From contig DHVG01000013.1 of NCBI GenBank assembly GCA_002412545.1, positions 66,262 through 87,138 of the forward strand: a DNA stretch of 20,877 nt. Direction: 5' to 3'. This document shows, piece after piece, positions 13,638-20,532 of the stretch. This stretch comes from Elusimicrobia bacterium UBA5214 (GTDB taxonomy: Bacteria; Elusimicrobiota; UBA5214). Numbering within the stretch: position 1 is the stretch's first letter; each line of letters starts with the position of its first letter. The notes under the pieces are model-generated. The model was not told the origin of the DNA. It was given only the letters and a program-made list of their open reading frames with translations, and made no database searches. The position numbers were made by a program, and so were the translations under genes.

Positions 13638-14543
13638 CTATTTTACAGAAAAGTCAACTTCTAAATTTATATCCAACGCTGGTGCCGAATGGGTAATTTC
13701 ACCAATAGAAATTCTTTCCACTCCTAACTGCGCAATTTTTCTTATATTCTTTAGATTTACTCCACCCGAAACTTCAATTTCTGGTTTTTTACGCTGAACG
13801 TTGAACATTGAACGTTGAACAAGTTCAACTGCTTTTTTCATTTGTGTCAAAGACATGTTGTCCAGCATAATAATATCTACACCTGCGGTAAGTGCTTCTT
13901 TCACCTGGTTTAGATTTTCTGTCTCCATCTCAATCTTTATCTTTTTTGGTATCTTCTTCCTCAACTTTCTAACTTGTTCACCCCCTAACTTGCTAACTCT
14001 AAGATGATTGTCTTTAATCAAAACCTGTTCGGAAAGATTCAACCGGTGATTATACCCGCCCCCGCAGCGGACCGCATATTTTTCCAACTCTCTCCAAAGA
14101 GGTGTGGTCTTCCGAGTGTCATAAATTCTGGTGAGTGGATAGTGTTTAGTGGTTAGTGGGTGAACTGCGTTGACATATTTAGCGGTGAGAGTAGCTATTC
14201 CGGAGAGATGCCCTAAAAAATTCAGCGCAACTCTTTCCGCAGTAAGTATCGTCCTCGCCGGACCATAAATTTCAGCCACCACTTCTCCCTTTCTTACTTT
14301 GTCTCCATCCTTCACCTTCGCCCAAAATTTAATCCCATCCCCCACTTCCCACTTCCCACATCCTATGTTTTGTATTCTGAATACCTTCTCCGCTACTTTC
14401 AGCCCAGCAATGACCCCATCCTCTTGAGCGATAATTCTTGCCTTAACCAACGAATCTTTAGGAACTAAAAGTTCAGTAGTTAAATCTCTCTTCCCGATAT
14501 CCTCTTTTAATGCCTGTTTAATTAATGAATCTATTTTTTTCAT
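13638..14543 (-). CDS. nadC: Nicotinate-nucleotide diphosphorylase (quinolinate phosphoribosyltransferase)
   Basis: NadC converts quinolinate and PRPP to nicotinate mononucleotide in NAD synthesis. Motifs: KEDIGKRDLTTELLV (13-27), TAERVALNFLGHLSGIATLT (101-120), DTRKTTPLWRELEKYAVRCGGGYNHRL (142-168), LIKDNH (175-180), IEMETEN, DIIMLDNM (223-230) and EVSGGVNLKNI (257-267), a complete catalytic set. At 301 residues it exceeds the usual 275-285 because four short tandem arrays are inserted in frame at residues 61-70, 129-138, about 182-195 and 242-251. All four avoid the catalytic motifs. First gene of the long array, preceded by element Z copy 2. Confidence 0.95.
   Translation of the reverse strand: MKKIDSLIKQALKEDIGKRDLTTELLVPKDSLVKARIIAQEDGVIAGLKVAEKVFRIQNIGCGKWEVGDGIKFWAKVKDGDKVRKGEVVAEIYGPARTILTAERVALNFLGHLSGIATLTAKYVNAVHPLTTKHYPLTRIYDTRKTTPLWRELEKYAVRCGGGYNHRLNLSEQVLIKDNHLRVSKLGGEQVRKLRKKIPKKIKIEMETENLNQVKEALTAGVDIIMLDNMSLTQMKKAVELVQRSMFNVQRKKPEIEVSGGVNLKNIRKIAQLGVERISIGEITHSAPALDINLEVDFSVK
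13793..13820. repeat. Period-7 array in nadC (GTTGAAC units)
   Basis: Four exact-length units on the plus strand: GCTGAAC, GTTGAAC, ATTGAAC, GTTGAAC. They encode VQRSMFNVQR (residues 242-251) between the DNM and EVSGGV motifs. Confidence 0.9.
13959..13998. repeat. Period-8 array in nadC (TTCTAACT units)
   Basis: Five 8-base units: CCTCAACT, TTCTAACT, TGTTCACC, CCCTAACT, TGCTAACT. They encode SKLGGEQVRKLRK (about residues 184-196), straight after the KDNH motif. Same unit as the dxr-rseP spacer array. Confidence 0.85.
14132..14159. repeat. Period-7 array in nadC (TTAGTGG units)
   Basis: Four units: TGAGTGG, ATAGTGT, TTAGTGG, TTAGTGG. They encode PLTTKHYPLT (residues 129-138) just before the DTRKTTP motif. 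Confidence 0.9.
14332..14359. repeat. Period-7 array in nadC (TTCCCAC units)
   Basis: Four units: ATCCCAT, CCCCCAC, TTCCCAC, TTCCCAC. They encode CGKWEVGDG (residues 62-70) in the N-terminal domain. Confidence 0.9.
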
Positions 14544-14569
14544 ATCACAAACGATTCACACGCCCTTTA

Positions 14570-14664
14570 GAGTTTTGGGAACTTTTCTGAACGACATCAA
14601 AGTTTTTGACGCCTTTTGATTTTAGTCAAAAAATTATAGAGTGAAGAGAAGATTCCCGAAACTC
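14570..14664. repeat. Inverted-repeat element Z, copy 2 (upstream of nadC)
   Basis: A 95-bp relative of 9319-9436. The ends GAGTTTTGGGAA and TTCCCGAAACTC pair with one mismatch. The shared internal blocks (GAACGACAT, TTTTTGACGCC, AAAAAATTATAGAGTGAAG) keep their order; copy 1 has about 20 extra bases near its left end. It starts 27 bases upstream of the nadC ATG. Confidence 0.8.
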
Positions 14665-14728
14665 ATTTTCTTTCTCTCCGGCCAAAGAATTATAGCTGAG
14701 AAACTGATTTTTTACTTTTTATAATTAT

Positions 14729-16753
14729 TTAGACCTTGGCTGTTTCTTTCTTACTATATTTAGGTAATGCATTCAACTCAACAAGTTTATCCCGAAGAAC
14801 TGCAGCTAATTCGTAATCAAGATTATCCGCTGCTTCCTCCATTTCCTGTTTTAAGGTCTTAATTAAAGCAGGTAAATTTTCTTTTGCGGCATACTCAATA
14901 CCATCTTCCCGAACCAGAGACAATCCTTGACTTCTTGCTTTATAACTAAATTCTTCAAGTTCCTGCACTGCTTTCTGGATTGTTTTTGGAGTAATCTTAT
15001 ATTTCTGATTATATGCAATTTGTTTTTTTCTTCGCCGTTCCATTTCTTTTAATGCGCGTTCCATTGAACCAGTAACAAAATCCGCATAAAGAATCACTTC
15101 ACCATTAACATTCCTTGCTGCCCGGCCACAAACCTGGATTAACGAAGTTTCCGAACGCAAAAACCCCTCCTTATCCGCATCTAATACTGCCACTAAGGAC
15201 ACTTCGGGTAAATCTAATCCTTCCCGGAGCAAATTTATCCCGACTAAACAATCAAATTCGCCTTTCCGTAAATCCTGTAAGATTTCTACCCGTTCTAAAG
15301 GTTCAATTTCTGAATGTAAGTAGCGTACCTTTAATCCTTTTCCCAATAGATATTCGGCTAAATCTTCGGCCATCCGTTTAGTCAAAGTAGTCACTAAAAC
15401 CCGTTCTTTAGATTTGACCCGCTTTTCTATCTCTTTAATCAAATCATCAATCTGTCCTTTGAGGTGATCACCTCTGGTCGGTCTAACTGTTACTGCCGGG
15501 TCAACTAACCCGGTCGGACGAATAATTTGTTCAATAATCTCGCCTTTCGCCTTTTCCAATTCATAAGGAGACGGAGTTGCCGAAGCATAAACTACCTGGT
15601 TAACCAAACTTTCAAATTCAGCAAATTTTGCCGGACGGTTATCCAAAGCACTCGGTAAACGAAAACCAAACTCAACCAAGGTTTCTTTCCGTGAACGGTC
15701 ACCTTCATACATTCCCCGTATTTGTGGTAAAGTCACATGCGACTCGTCAATAATTACCAAAAAATCATCCGTGAAATAGTCAATCAGACAGGCCGGTCTT
15801 TCCCCGGGTAAACGCCCGCTTAAATGTCTTGAATAGTTCTCAATCCCATGACAGATACCGGTTTCGCGCATCATTTCCATATCGTATTTCGTGCGCATCT
15901 CCAATCTCTGTGCTTCTAAAAGTTTATTCTGGCTGCGTAATTCTTTAAGCCGTTCTTCAAGTTCTTTTTCAATGGTTACCAATGCCTCTTCTAACCGTGG
16001 ACGGGGAGTAACAAAATGTTTTGCCGGATAAAGATAAATTTTTTCTAAATCTCTTAATGTCTTCCCGGTTAAAGGGTCAATCTCTTTAATTTTCTCAATT
16101 TGATTACCAAGAAATTCAACCCGGATTGCCGTTTCCAAATAGGCAGGAAAGATTTCTACCGTATCTCCCCGGACACGAAATTTACCCCGACTGAAATCTA
16201 TATCGTTCCGTCCGTAGTAAATATTTATCAACTCCTGCAGCAGAACTTCCCGCGCTTTTGTTCTCCCTTTCTCAATCAGCACACACGCTTCACGAAAATC
16301 TTTCGGACTGCCTAAACCATAAATACAGGAGACACTGGCAACTACAATTACATCCTTGCGTTCAAGTAAAGAACTTGTCGCTTTCAGACGCAGACGGTCA
16401 ATCTGGTCATTGATTGAAGCATCTTTCTCAATATAAGTATCGGTCTGCGGGATATACGCTTCTGGCTGGTAATAATCATAATAAGAAATAAAATATTCTA
16501 CCGCATTCTCGGGGAAAAATGCCTTAAATTCAGCATAAAGTTGTGCCGCTAAGGTCTTATTATGCGAAATTACCAAAACCGGTCTATTTACCTGAGCAAT
16601 CACATTCGCTATCGTAAATGTCTTACCCGAACCAGTAACTCCGAGCAAAACCTGATGTTTTTCTCCCTTACTTATTCCTTCACTTAATTCTTCAATTGCC
16701 TCTGGCTGGTCACCAGCAGGATGAAAAGAAGAAACTAATTTGAATTTATTCAT
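14729..16753 (-). CDS. uvrB: UvrABC excinuclease subunit B
   Basis: UvrB is the damage-verification helicase of nucleotide excision repair. Seen in order (numbered from ATG 16753): FHPAGDQPEAI, Walker A GVTGSGKTFT (39-48), the YYDYYQPEAYIP beta-hairpin (about 90-101), SCIYGLG, VIIDESHVTLPQ (DESH box), QVVYASATP, VLVTTLTKRMAEDL, VGINLLREGLDLPEVSLV, CGRAARN, and a C-terminal UVR helix pair that binds UvrC. Length 674 is normal. An in-frame TTG at 16762 has a better spaced AGGTAGGG (six bases) but adds only MLP before the usual MNKFKL-type start. Eight bases separate the TTG from the surE stop, so the two are probably cotranscribed. Confidence 0.97.
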   Translation of the reverse strand: MNKFKLVSSFHPAGDQPEAIEELSEGISKGEKHQVLLGVTGSGKTFTIANVIAQVNRPVLVISHNKTLAAQLYAEFKAFFPENAVEYFISYYDYYQPEAYIPQTDTYIEKDASINDQIDRLRLKATSSLLERKDVIVVASVSCIYGLGSPKDFREACVLIEKGRTKAREVLLQELINIYYGRNDIDFSRGKFRVRGDTVEIFPAYLETAIRVEFLGNQIEKIKEIDPLTGKTLRDLEKIYLYPAKHFVTPRPRLEEALVTIEKELEERLKELRSQNKLLEAQRLEMRTKYDMEMMRETGICHGIENYSRHLSGRLPGERPACLIDYFTDDFLVIIDESHVTLPQIRGMYEGDRSRKETLVEFGFRLPSALDNRPAKFAEFESLVNQVVYASATPSPYELEKAKGEIIEQIIRPTGLVDPAVTVRPTRGDHLKGQIDDLIKEIEKRVKSKERVLVTTLTKRMAEDLAEYLLGKGLKVRYLHSEIEPLERVEILQDLRKGEFDCLVGINLLREGLDLPEVSLVAVLDADKEGFLRSETSLIQVCGRAARNVNGEVILYADFVTGSMERALKEMERRRKKQIAYNQKYKITPKTIQKAVQELEEFSYKARSQGLSLVREDGIEYAAKENLPALIKTLKQEMEEAADNLDYELAAVLRDKLVELNALPKYSKKETAKV

Positions 16754-16770
16754 CGGAAGCAATTACTACC

Positions 16771-17556
16771 CTACCTTTTGGTAGACAGGAATTTATCTTT
16801 TAGAACAGGTATCAACTCTTCAGCGGTAGGATTATATTTCAAAGGAGTAAGAGAAACCGTCTTCTGGTTCAGGGCAGATATATCTGTTCCCGGTTCATTT
16901 ATCCCGGAAGGAGCTTTACCAGCTAACCAGTAATATTTAAGTCCTCTCGGGTCTCTTCGGGAATCAATCTTTTCCGAATATATTCTCTTCCCTAAACGAG
17001 TAACTACAAATGTTTTAATTTTCCTCTCCGGTAAGTCCGGGACATTAAGATTAAAAAATATACCCGGCGAAAGACCATTCTTTAAAATCCATTTACTTAC
17101 TTTATAAGCATATTTTGCCGCAGTAGAAAAATATTGTCCATTTTTTATCAATAAAGAGACCGCTAAACCCGGTATACCGAGCATACTCGCTTCCCTTGCT
17201 GCCGCTACCGTGGCGGAATAAATTACATCTTCACCGAGATTTGCTCCCCGGTTTATTCCTGAAACGACCAAGTCAATCTTTCGTTTGAAGAGAGAAAGGA
17301 TAGATAGGCGCACACAGTCCGCCGGTGTGCCGTTCACCACATACATCCCATCCCATTCTTTAAGTTCATCAATCCCGTTCCTGATTTTGAATGCCCGTAA
17401 AGGACGGTCTAAAGTCAAAGCATGACTTACCCCGCTCTTTTCCTGGTTCGGCACAACAATATGCACTTTACCGATTTTCCGCATTTCCTTAATTAAAGGA
17501 AGCAGTCCCGGTGCATAAATCCCGTCATCATTAGTAATTAGTATTTGTTTTTCCAT
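16771..17556 (-). CDS. surE: 5'/3'-nucleotidase SurE
   Basis: SurE is a metal-dependent nucleoside monophosphatase. The N-terminal ILITNDDGIYAPGL has the metal-binding DD pair, followed by VVPNQEKSGVSHALTLDRPLR, NGTPADCVRL and VSGINRGANLGEDVIYSATVAAAREA, all family hallmarks. I start at ATG 17556 (261 residues, the usual size). The frame stays open to 17688, but that extra stretch is the coding reading of a large hairpin (17575-17644), so it is leader. No Shine-Dalgarno sequence precedes the ATG. Confidence 0.96.
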   Translation of the reverse strand: MEKQILITNDDGIYAPGLLPLIKEMRKIGKVHIVVPNQEKSGVSHALTLDRPLRAFKIRNGIDELKEWDGMYVVNGTPADCVRLSILSLFKRKIDLVVSGINRGANLGEDVIYSATVAAAREASMLGIPGLAVSLLIKNGQYFSTAAKYAYKVSKWILKNGLSPGIFFNLNVPDLPERKIKTFVVTRLGKRIYSEKIDSRRDPRGLKYYWLAGKAPSGINEPGTDISALNQKTVSLTPLKYNPTAEELIPVLKDKFLSTKR

Positions 17557-17574
17557 CGTATTTTTGATTATTAA

Positions 17575-17644
17575 CCCCCGAAGTTTTGCCTGCCCCTTTG
17601 CTTCTTGCAAAGCAAGTAAAGGGGTTTTGCAAAAACTTCGGGGG
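17575..17644. repeat. Large hairpin in the surE leader
   Basis: CCCCCGAAGTTTTGC (17575-17589) pairs with GCAAAAACTTCGGGGG (17629-17644) apart from one bulged base. An inner stem CCCCTTT (17593-17599) pairs with AAAGGGG (17618-17624). It ends 19 bases before the surE ATG. Confidence 0.8.
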
Positions 17645-17796
17645 TCTAATTTCAATTTTAGTAAAAAAAAAGAAAAAAAGCAAATCAAAAATAAAGAATT
17701 AAAATCTGGCAGTAAAACTTACCCGGTAGGTATTAGCAAAACACTGAAGAAAGTTTAGCCGACAGGCCCTGTGCCGAAAAAATCAGAAAAATTCCC

Positions 17797-17896
17797 TCCG
17801 TCCCGATTTTTCCCAAATTGTAGTCGGCCTTTACCTGTCCTCCGACCTGTCCTCCGAAGCTTTAGCAAAGGTGGAAACTTTAGCGAAGGAGGAAGG
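17797..17896. repeat. Direct-repeat cluster
   Basis: CCTGTCCTCCGA occurs twice in tandem (17834-17845, 17846-17857). CTTTAGC(A/G)AAGG(T/A)GGAA then occurs twice with an 18-base period (17860, 17878). The start, CTCCGTCCCGATTTT, resembles the 16-bp unit at 7-38. Minus-strand translation gives FAKVSTFAKASEDRSEDR, a pattern I know from repeat-derived spurious proteins. The 150 bases before this (17645-17796) show nothing I can assign. Confidence 0.65.
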
Positions 17897-17936
17897 GTCG
17901 GCTACCTCTTGACCGAAAAAAATGAAGCTCTCTGCC

Positions 17937-18020
17937 GCATTCGGCGAAGGAGAATAATTAAGTTCTCTGTCCCCGGATTCCCGAATAAATGAAAGTGTCC
18001 CCTTTTTAGTGCCTGACTTG
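17937..18020. other. Possible REP/RAYT-type element remnant
   Basis: GAGAA/TTCTC (17950-17967) forms a hairpin around AATTAAG, followed by CTGTCCCCGGATTCCCG and AATGAAAGTGTCCCC. GGGGACA-type direct repeats beside such hairpins resemble flanks of REP-associated tyrosine transposases in uncultivated bacteria. No transposase frame is present. Assignment is from memory and tentative. Confidence 0.3.
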
Positions 18021-18026
18021 ACTAAC

Positions 18027-18128
18027 CCCCGCACCTTTGCTCAAAATATCGATGCTTCCTAAAATTTGGATGACCGCAGGTTACCGACACCTCCCCGGGT
18101 AAAGGTGCGGGGTAAATTGACTTGCTCG
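18027..18128. repeat. Dispersed repeat X, copy C, with stub of repeat Y
   Basis: CCCCGCACCTTT (18027-18038) and AAAGGTGCGGGG (18101-18112) are perfect 12-bp inverted ends of an 86-bp unit. Bases 18035-18128 match 40-133 with three differences. After AATTGACTTGCTCG (18115-18128) homology to Y stops and resumes as CCTTCTCCCAC, as if the middle of the copy A arrangement had been deleted. Confidence 0.85.
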
Positions 18129-18198
18129 GGGCAATCCTTCTCCCACCTTAAAGGGGAAAAGAGTAAAAACGATAAATTGGGGCCGGGACTTCCCAAAA

Positions 18199-18249
18199 AA
18201 TATAAAAACCGACTTGCCCCGAAGGTATGTCGGAGTAAAAAGTCGGTTT
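18199..18249 (-). terminator. Terminator of putative small RNA, copy 2
   Basis: On the minus strand AAACCGAC (18249-18242) pairs with GTCGGTTT (18213-18206), followed by TTATATTTTTT. The loop is longer than in copy 1 and contains a second hairpin-forming insert with CCTTCGGGG. Confidence 0.8.
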
Positions 18250-18332
18250 AAGTTCTATGTTTAGTTACTTCTCACAGCAAAATTCGTTATCATGGGATTT
18301 TCTCCCGATAATTCTGAGTCTACAGCCTTCTC
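18199..18332 (-). ncRNA. Putative small RNA gene, copy 2
   Basis: Predicted transcript of about 134 nt, same architecture as 2443-2569. The hairpin GGGA-GAAAA-TCCC is unchanged and here is extended by TTATC pairing with GATAA beyond a two-base bulge, giving a better stem than copy 1. GTGAGAAGTAA and ACTTAAACCGAC are also conserved. The gene lies 53 bases downstream of the amidotransferase stop and over 600 bases upstream of surE, so it is free-standing. The size difference comes from the terminator loop. Confidence 0.6.
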
Positions 18333-18338
18333 GTTTCA

Positions 18339-18367
18339 ATATTATTAAATTTACCCAATTCTGTCAA
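18339..18367 (-). promoter_or_regulatory. Promoter of putative small RNA, copy 2
   Basis: TTGACA (18367-18362), a 17-base spacer, then TAATAT (18344-18339) on the minus strand. The last seven spacer bases AAATTTAA nearly match copy 1 (GAATTTAA), while much of the rest of the spacer differs. Confidence 0.78.
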
Positions 18368-18419
18368 TAGATTTGCGAGGTGATTTTTTGCTTACTTTTA
18401 TGAATACCAAAAAATAGAT

Positions 18420-19079
18420 TTATAAAATAACCAACTTCTTGCTCTTAAGTATTTTCCAGCGGTTTTTGAATGGCAGAGGTTGGGAAGAGATGAGCGAGTT
18501 GTGTCGGTAAAGGGTATAATAATCAGGAGATTTCTGATAATCCCGGTAGGCGTATAAATTTATTCCTTCACTGAAAAGGAAGGTAAGCGAACTGAATTTA
18601 TGTTTATTTTTTATATTTTCAACTGCTTTTTTGATTTTTTCAGTCGGACTATTTCCCGGAGAACCGAGAATAAACCGGAAAAATGTTTCCGAATCAAGAG
18701 CGTTCATTTTGAGTAAATGCTTGTAGTCATAAATCGTCCCGTTATGGGCAAAAAGATAATTTTTGTATTTGAAGGGATGGGCGTTCTTAGTATTACTGGT
18801 ATTTTTCCAGGCGGACTTACGGAAATGCAGAATAAGGATTTTTGATTTAGCGATTTCTCTGATTTTTTTAAAAAATTTATCTTTTTCTTCTACAACTGAA
18901 TTCCCGCTCTTAAAAACTATCGCTTGTCCATTCTGGTAATAACCGATTCCCCAACCATCTAAATGTCCTGGACTGTTTCCGGGAAGGGTTTTACCGGATT
19001 GAGCAAGTTTAAAAAATTCCTCAATTACCTTTTTGTGTTTTTGATAATCAAAATTTTTAATCCCAAGCATCCTACACAT
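18420..19079 (-). CDS. Class II glutamine amidotransferase (YafJ-like)
   Basis: An N-terminal-nucleophile glutaminase domain. Cys2 directly after the initiator Met is the catalytic nucleophile, which fixes the start at 19079. Further motifs are GWGIGYY (about 43-49), LHFRKSA (about 104-110), NAHPF (about 120-124), FAHNGTI (about 130-136) and LDSETFFRFIL. Length 219 leaves no room for a synthase domain, so ammonia must be used by a partner or the protein is a stand-alone hydrolase; substrate unknown. Homologues of this type are common and uncharacterised. Spacers of short repeats lie on both sides. Confidence 0.88.
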   Translation of the reverse strand: MCRMLGIKNFDYQKHKKVIEEFFKLAQSGKTLPGNSPGHLDGWGIGYYQNGQAIVFKSGNSVVEEKDKFFKKIREIAKSKILILHFRKSAWKNTSNTKNAHPFKYKNYLFAHNGTIYDYKHLLKMNALDSETFFRFILGSPGNSPTEKIKKAVENIKNKHKFSSLTFLFSEGINLYAYRDYQKSPDYYTLYRHNSLISSQPLPFKNRWKILKSKKLVIL

Positions 19080-19092
19080 ATTCCTATTTACA

Positions 19093-19194
19093 CGATTACA
19101 ACGATTACAAAAACGATTACAACGATGATAAAATCTAATACATTTTTACTCACACAATCACTGTAATCGGCCTTTCAAAATCGCTGTAATCTTA
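19093..19194. repeat. CGATTACAA repeats between spmB and the amidotransferase
   Basis: CGATTACAA recurs at 19093, 19102 and 19114, with a partial unit at 19123. The complement TGTAATCG is at 19162-19169 and CGCTGTAATC near 19182, so the gap can also fold back on itself. Related units (CGCTGTAATC, CGCTGCAATC) fill the spmA-LD-carboxypeptidase gap. Confidence 0.8.
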
Positions 19195-19196
19195 AA

Positions 19197-19733
19197 CTAT
19201 AGGAGTATTTTGACTACGAAGATGGCGATGATTATTCCGATAAGGTCGGAGATAATACAAACCGGAACCAGATACTTTGATTTTTTTATTCCTACACTCC
19301 CGAGATAAACCGCTAAAACATAAAAAGTTGTCTCTGCCGAACCGAGGATTACGGCGGAAATTTTCGCCACTAAAGAATCCGCTCCGCTGGTCTTCAAGAT
19401 GTCCACAAAAACACCTACTGCCGCACTGTTGGAAAGCGGTTTTAACAAAGCAATCCCGAATATTTCCGCCGGGATATTCAGAAAAGTAAATAAAGAACTG
19501 AAACCTTTTTTTAAGAGGTCAAAAGCACCGGATGCCTGGAATCCTTTCACTGCAATGAGAATGGCAACAATATAGGGCAGGACTCTTAAACTAATCTCAA
19601 AACCTTCTTTTGCACCGCTGACAAAAGATTCGTAGAGTTTAACCTTGCTCTTGTAACCGTATAGAACTACAAAAAGAATAAAAAGCGGAATTACCAATTT
19701 AGAGAAGTAATTGATTATTTCTACCATCTTCAT
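19197..19733 (-). CDS. spmB: Spore maturation protein B-like membrane protein (SpmB)
   Basis: A 178-residue nucleoside-recognition (Gate) domain membrane protein with about four or five hydrophobic segments. Family features: FVSGAKEGFEISLRVLPYIVA and LLKPLSNSAAVGVF, then ILGSAETTFYVLAVYLG with the SAETTFY core. SpmA and SpmB are needed for core dehydration in Bacillus spores but occur widely in non-sporulating bacteria, where their transport substrate is unknown. Lies 92 bases after spmA, in the usual spmA-spmB order. Confidence 0.9.
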   Translation of the reverse strand: MKMVEIINYFSKLVIPLFILFVVLYGYKSKVKLYESFVSGAKEGFEISLRVLPYIVAILIAVKGFQASGAFDLLKKGFSSLFTFLNIPAEIFGIALLKPLSNSAAVGVFVDILKTSGADSLVAKISAVILGSAETTFYVLAVYLGSVGIKKSKYLVPVCIISDLIGIIIAIFVVKILL

Positions 19734-19743
19734 TTCTGAATTT

Positions 19744-19822
19744 AAATCCTAAATCCCAAGCACCAAATACCAAACAAATCCAAAATTCAAATATCTAAAT
19801 TCCTGCCTGCGGCGGGCAGGCA
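19744..19822. repeat. Period-7 array plus palindrome between spmA and spmB
   Basis: AAATCCT, AAATCCC, AAGCACC, AAATACC (19744-19771) continue less regularly to about 19800, then CCTGCCTGCGGCGGGCAGG (19802-19820) forms a GC-rich hairpin. GC-rich palindromes of this CCTGCC type are common intergenic repeats in environmental genomes, as I recall. Confidence 0.75.
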
Positions 19823-19825
19823 AAA

Positions 19826-20419
19826 CTAATATTTTGAACATCTGTCTTTATAGAAGTATTTAAATATATACAGAACCGTTATTGCCACGATTGCGGAAAT
19901 AAAGGTTGCGATAATCGTCGGTAAAACGATTGCGGTCGGATTTTGCGCACCGTATTGCGAGAAAAGTCCGATGAGCGTAAAAGGTATAAGTTGGATACTG
20001 GCAGTATTGATTACCAGAAAAAGCATCATTTCAAAACTGACCGTTTCTTTATCCGGGTTGAGTTCCTGCAAGTCCTTCATTGCTTTCAAACCAAGTGGTG
20101 TAGCCGCATTACCCAGACCGAAGAAATTGGCAATCATATTTAATGAAATATGGGCGATTGCCGGATGGTCAGCAGGAATGTTTTTGAACAGTTTTAATAA
20201 TAAAGGTTTAAAAAATTTGGACAGTTTGTTCACTAAACCGGAATCTTCAATTATTTTAGTGATGCCGAGCCAGAGCGCCATTATCCCAATCAGGAAAAGG
20301 AATATCTCTACTGCCTGTTTTGCACCGTCAAAAAGTGCCTGGGTGAAAGCATCAAGTTTACCGTTGATAATTGCAAATACTGTCCCGATAACCAGTAAGA
20401 GAAACCAGATTAGATTCAT
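19826..20419 (-). CDS. spmA: Spore maturation protein A-like membrane protein (SpmA)
   Basis: A membrane protein of the nucleoside-recognition (Gate) family, partner of SpmB. Features: GAKQAVEIFLFLIGIMALWLG (start of the Gate domain), HPAIAHISLNMIANFFGLGNAATPLGLKAM with the family core GLGNAATP, and MMLFLVINTASIQLIP. The start is ATG 20419 (197 residues) before NLIWFLL; a TTG at 20437 would add six poorly conserved residues from repeat DNA. Function outside spore formers is unknown. Confidence 0.92.
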   Translation of the reverse strand: MNLIWFLLLVIGTVFAIINGKLDAFTQALFDGAKQAVEIFLFLIGIMALWLGITKIIEDSGLVNKLSKFFKPLLLKLFKNIPADHPAIAHISLNMIANFFGLGNAATPLGLKAMKDLQELNPDKETVSFEMMLFLVINTASIQLIPFTLIGLFSQYGAQNPTAIVLPTIIATFISAIVAITVLYIFKYFYKDRCSKY

Positions 20420-20439
20420 ATTTATACACGATGGCAACG

Positions 20440-20532
20440 ATTTTTAGTAGCGATGCCAGCGATAAAACAATATTTAAATCGCCGCAATCGTTTGCACTTA
20501 TCGCTGCAATCATTTCCTTAAAATCGCTGTAA
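20440..20532. repeat. CGCTGCAATC-type repeats between the LD-carboxypeptidase gene and spmA
   Basis: ATCGCCGCAATCG, ATCGCTGCAATCA and ATCGCTGTAATCA recur between 20478 and 20535, and CGATGGCAACGAT with CGATGCCAGCGAT near 20430-20463. The last unit runs close to the stop codon of the LD-carboxypeptidase gene. Confidence 0.75.

Noticed and set aside
17557..17688. N-terminal 44-residue extension of SurE
   Set aside because: It is the coding reading of the leader hairpin; SurE proteins start at the residues before ILITNDDG.
17831..18034. Minus-strand frame of 67 codons ending in an FAKASEDRSEDR-like pattern
   Set aside because: The pattern comes from 12- and 18-base direct repeats; similar strings are typical of spurious repeat-derived proteins.
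19971..20447. 158-codon plus-strand frame opposite spmA
   Set aside because: It is antisense to a well-conserved SpmA gene and shows no family motif.
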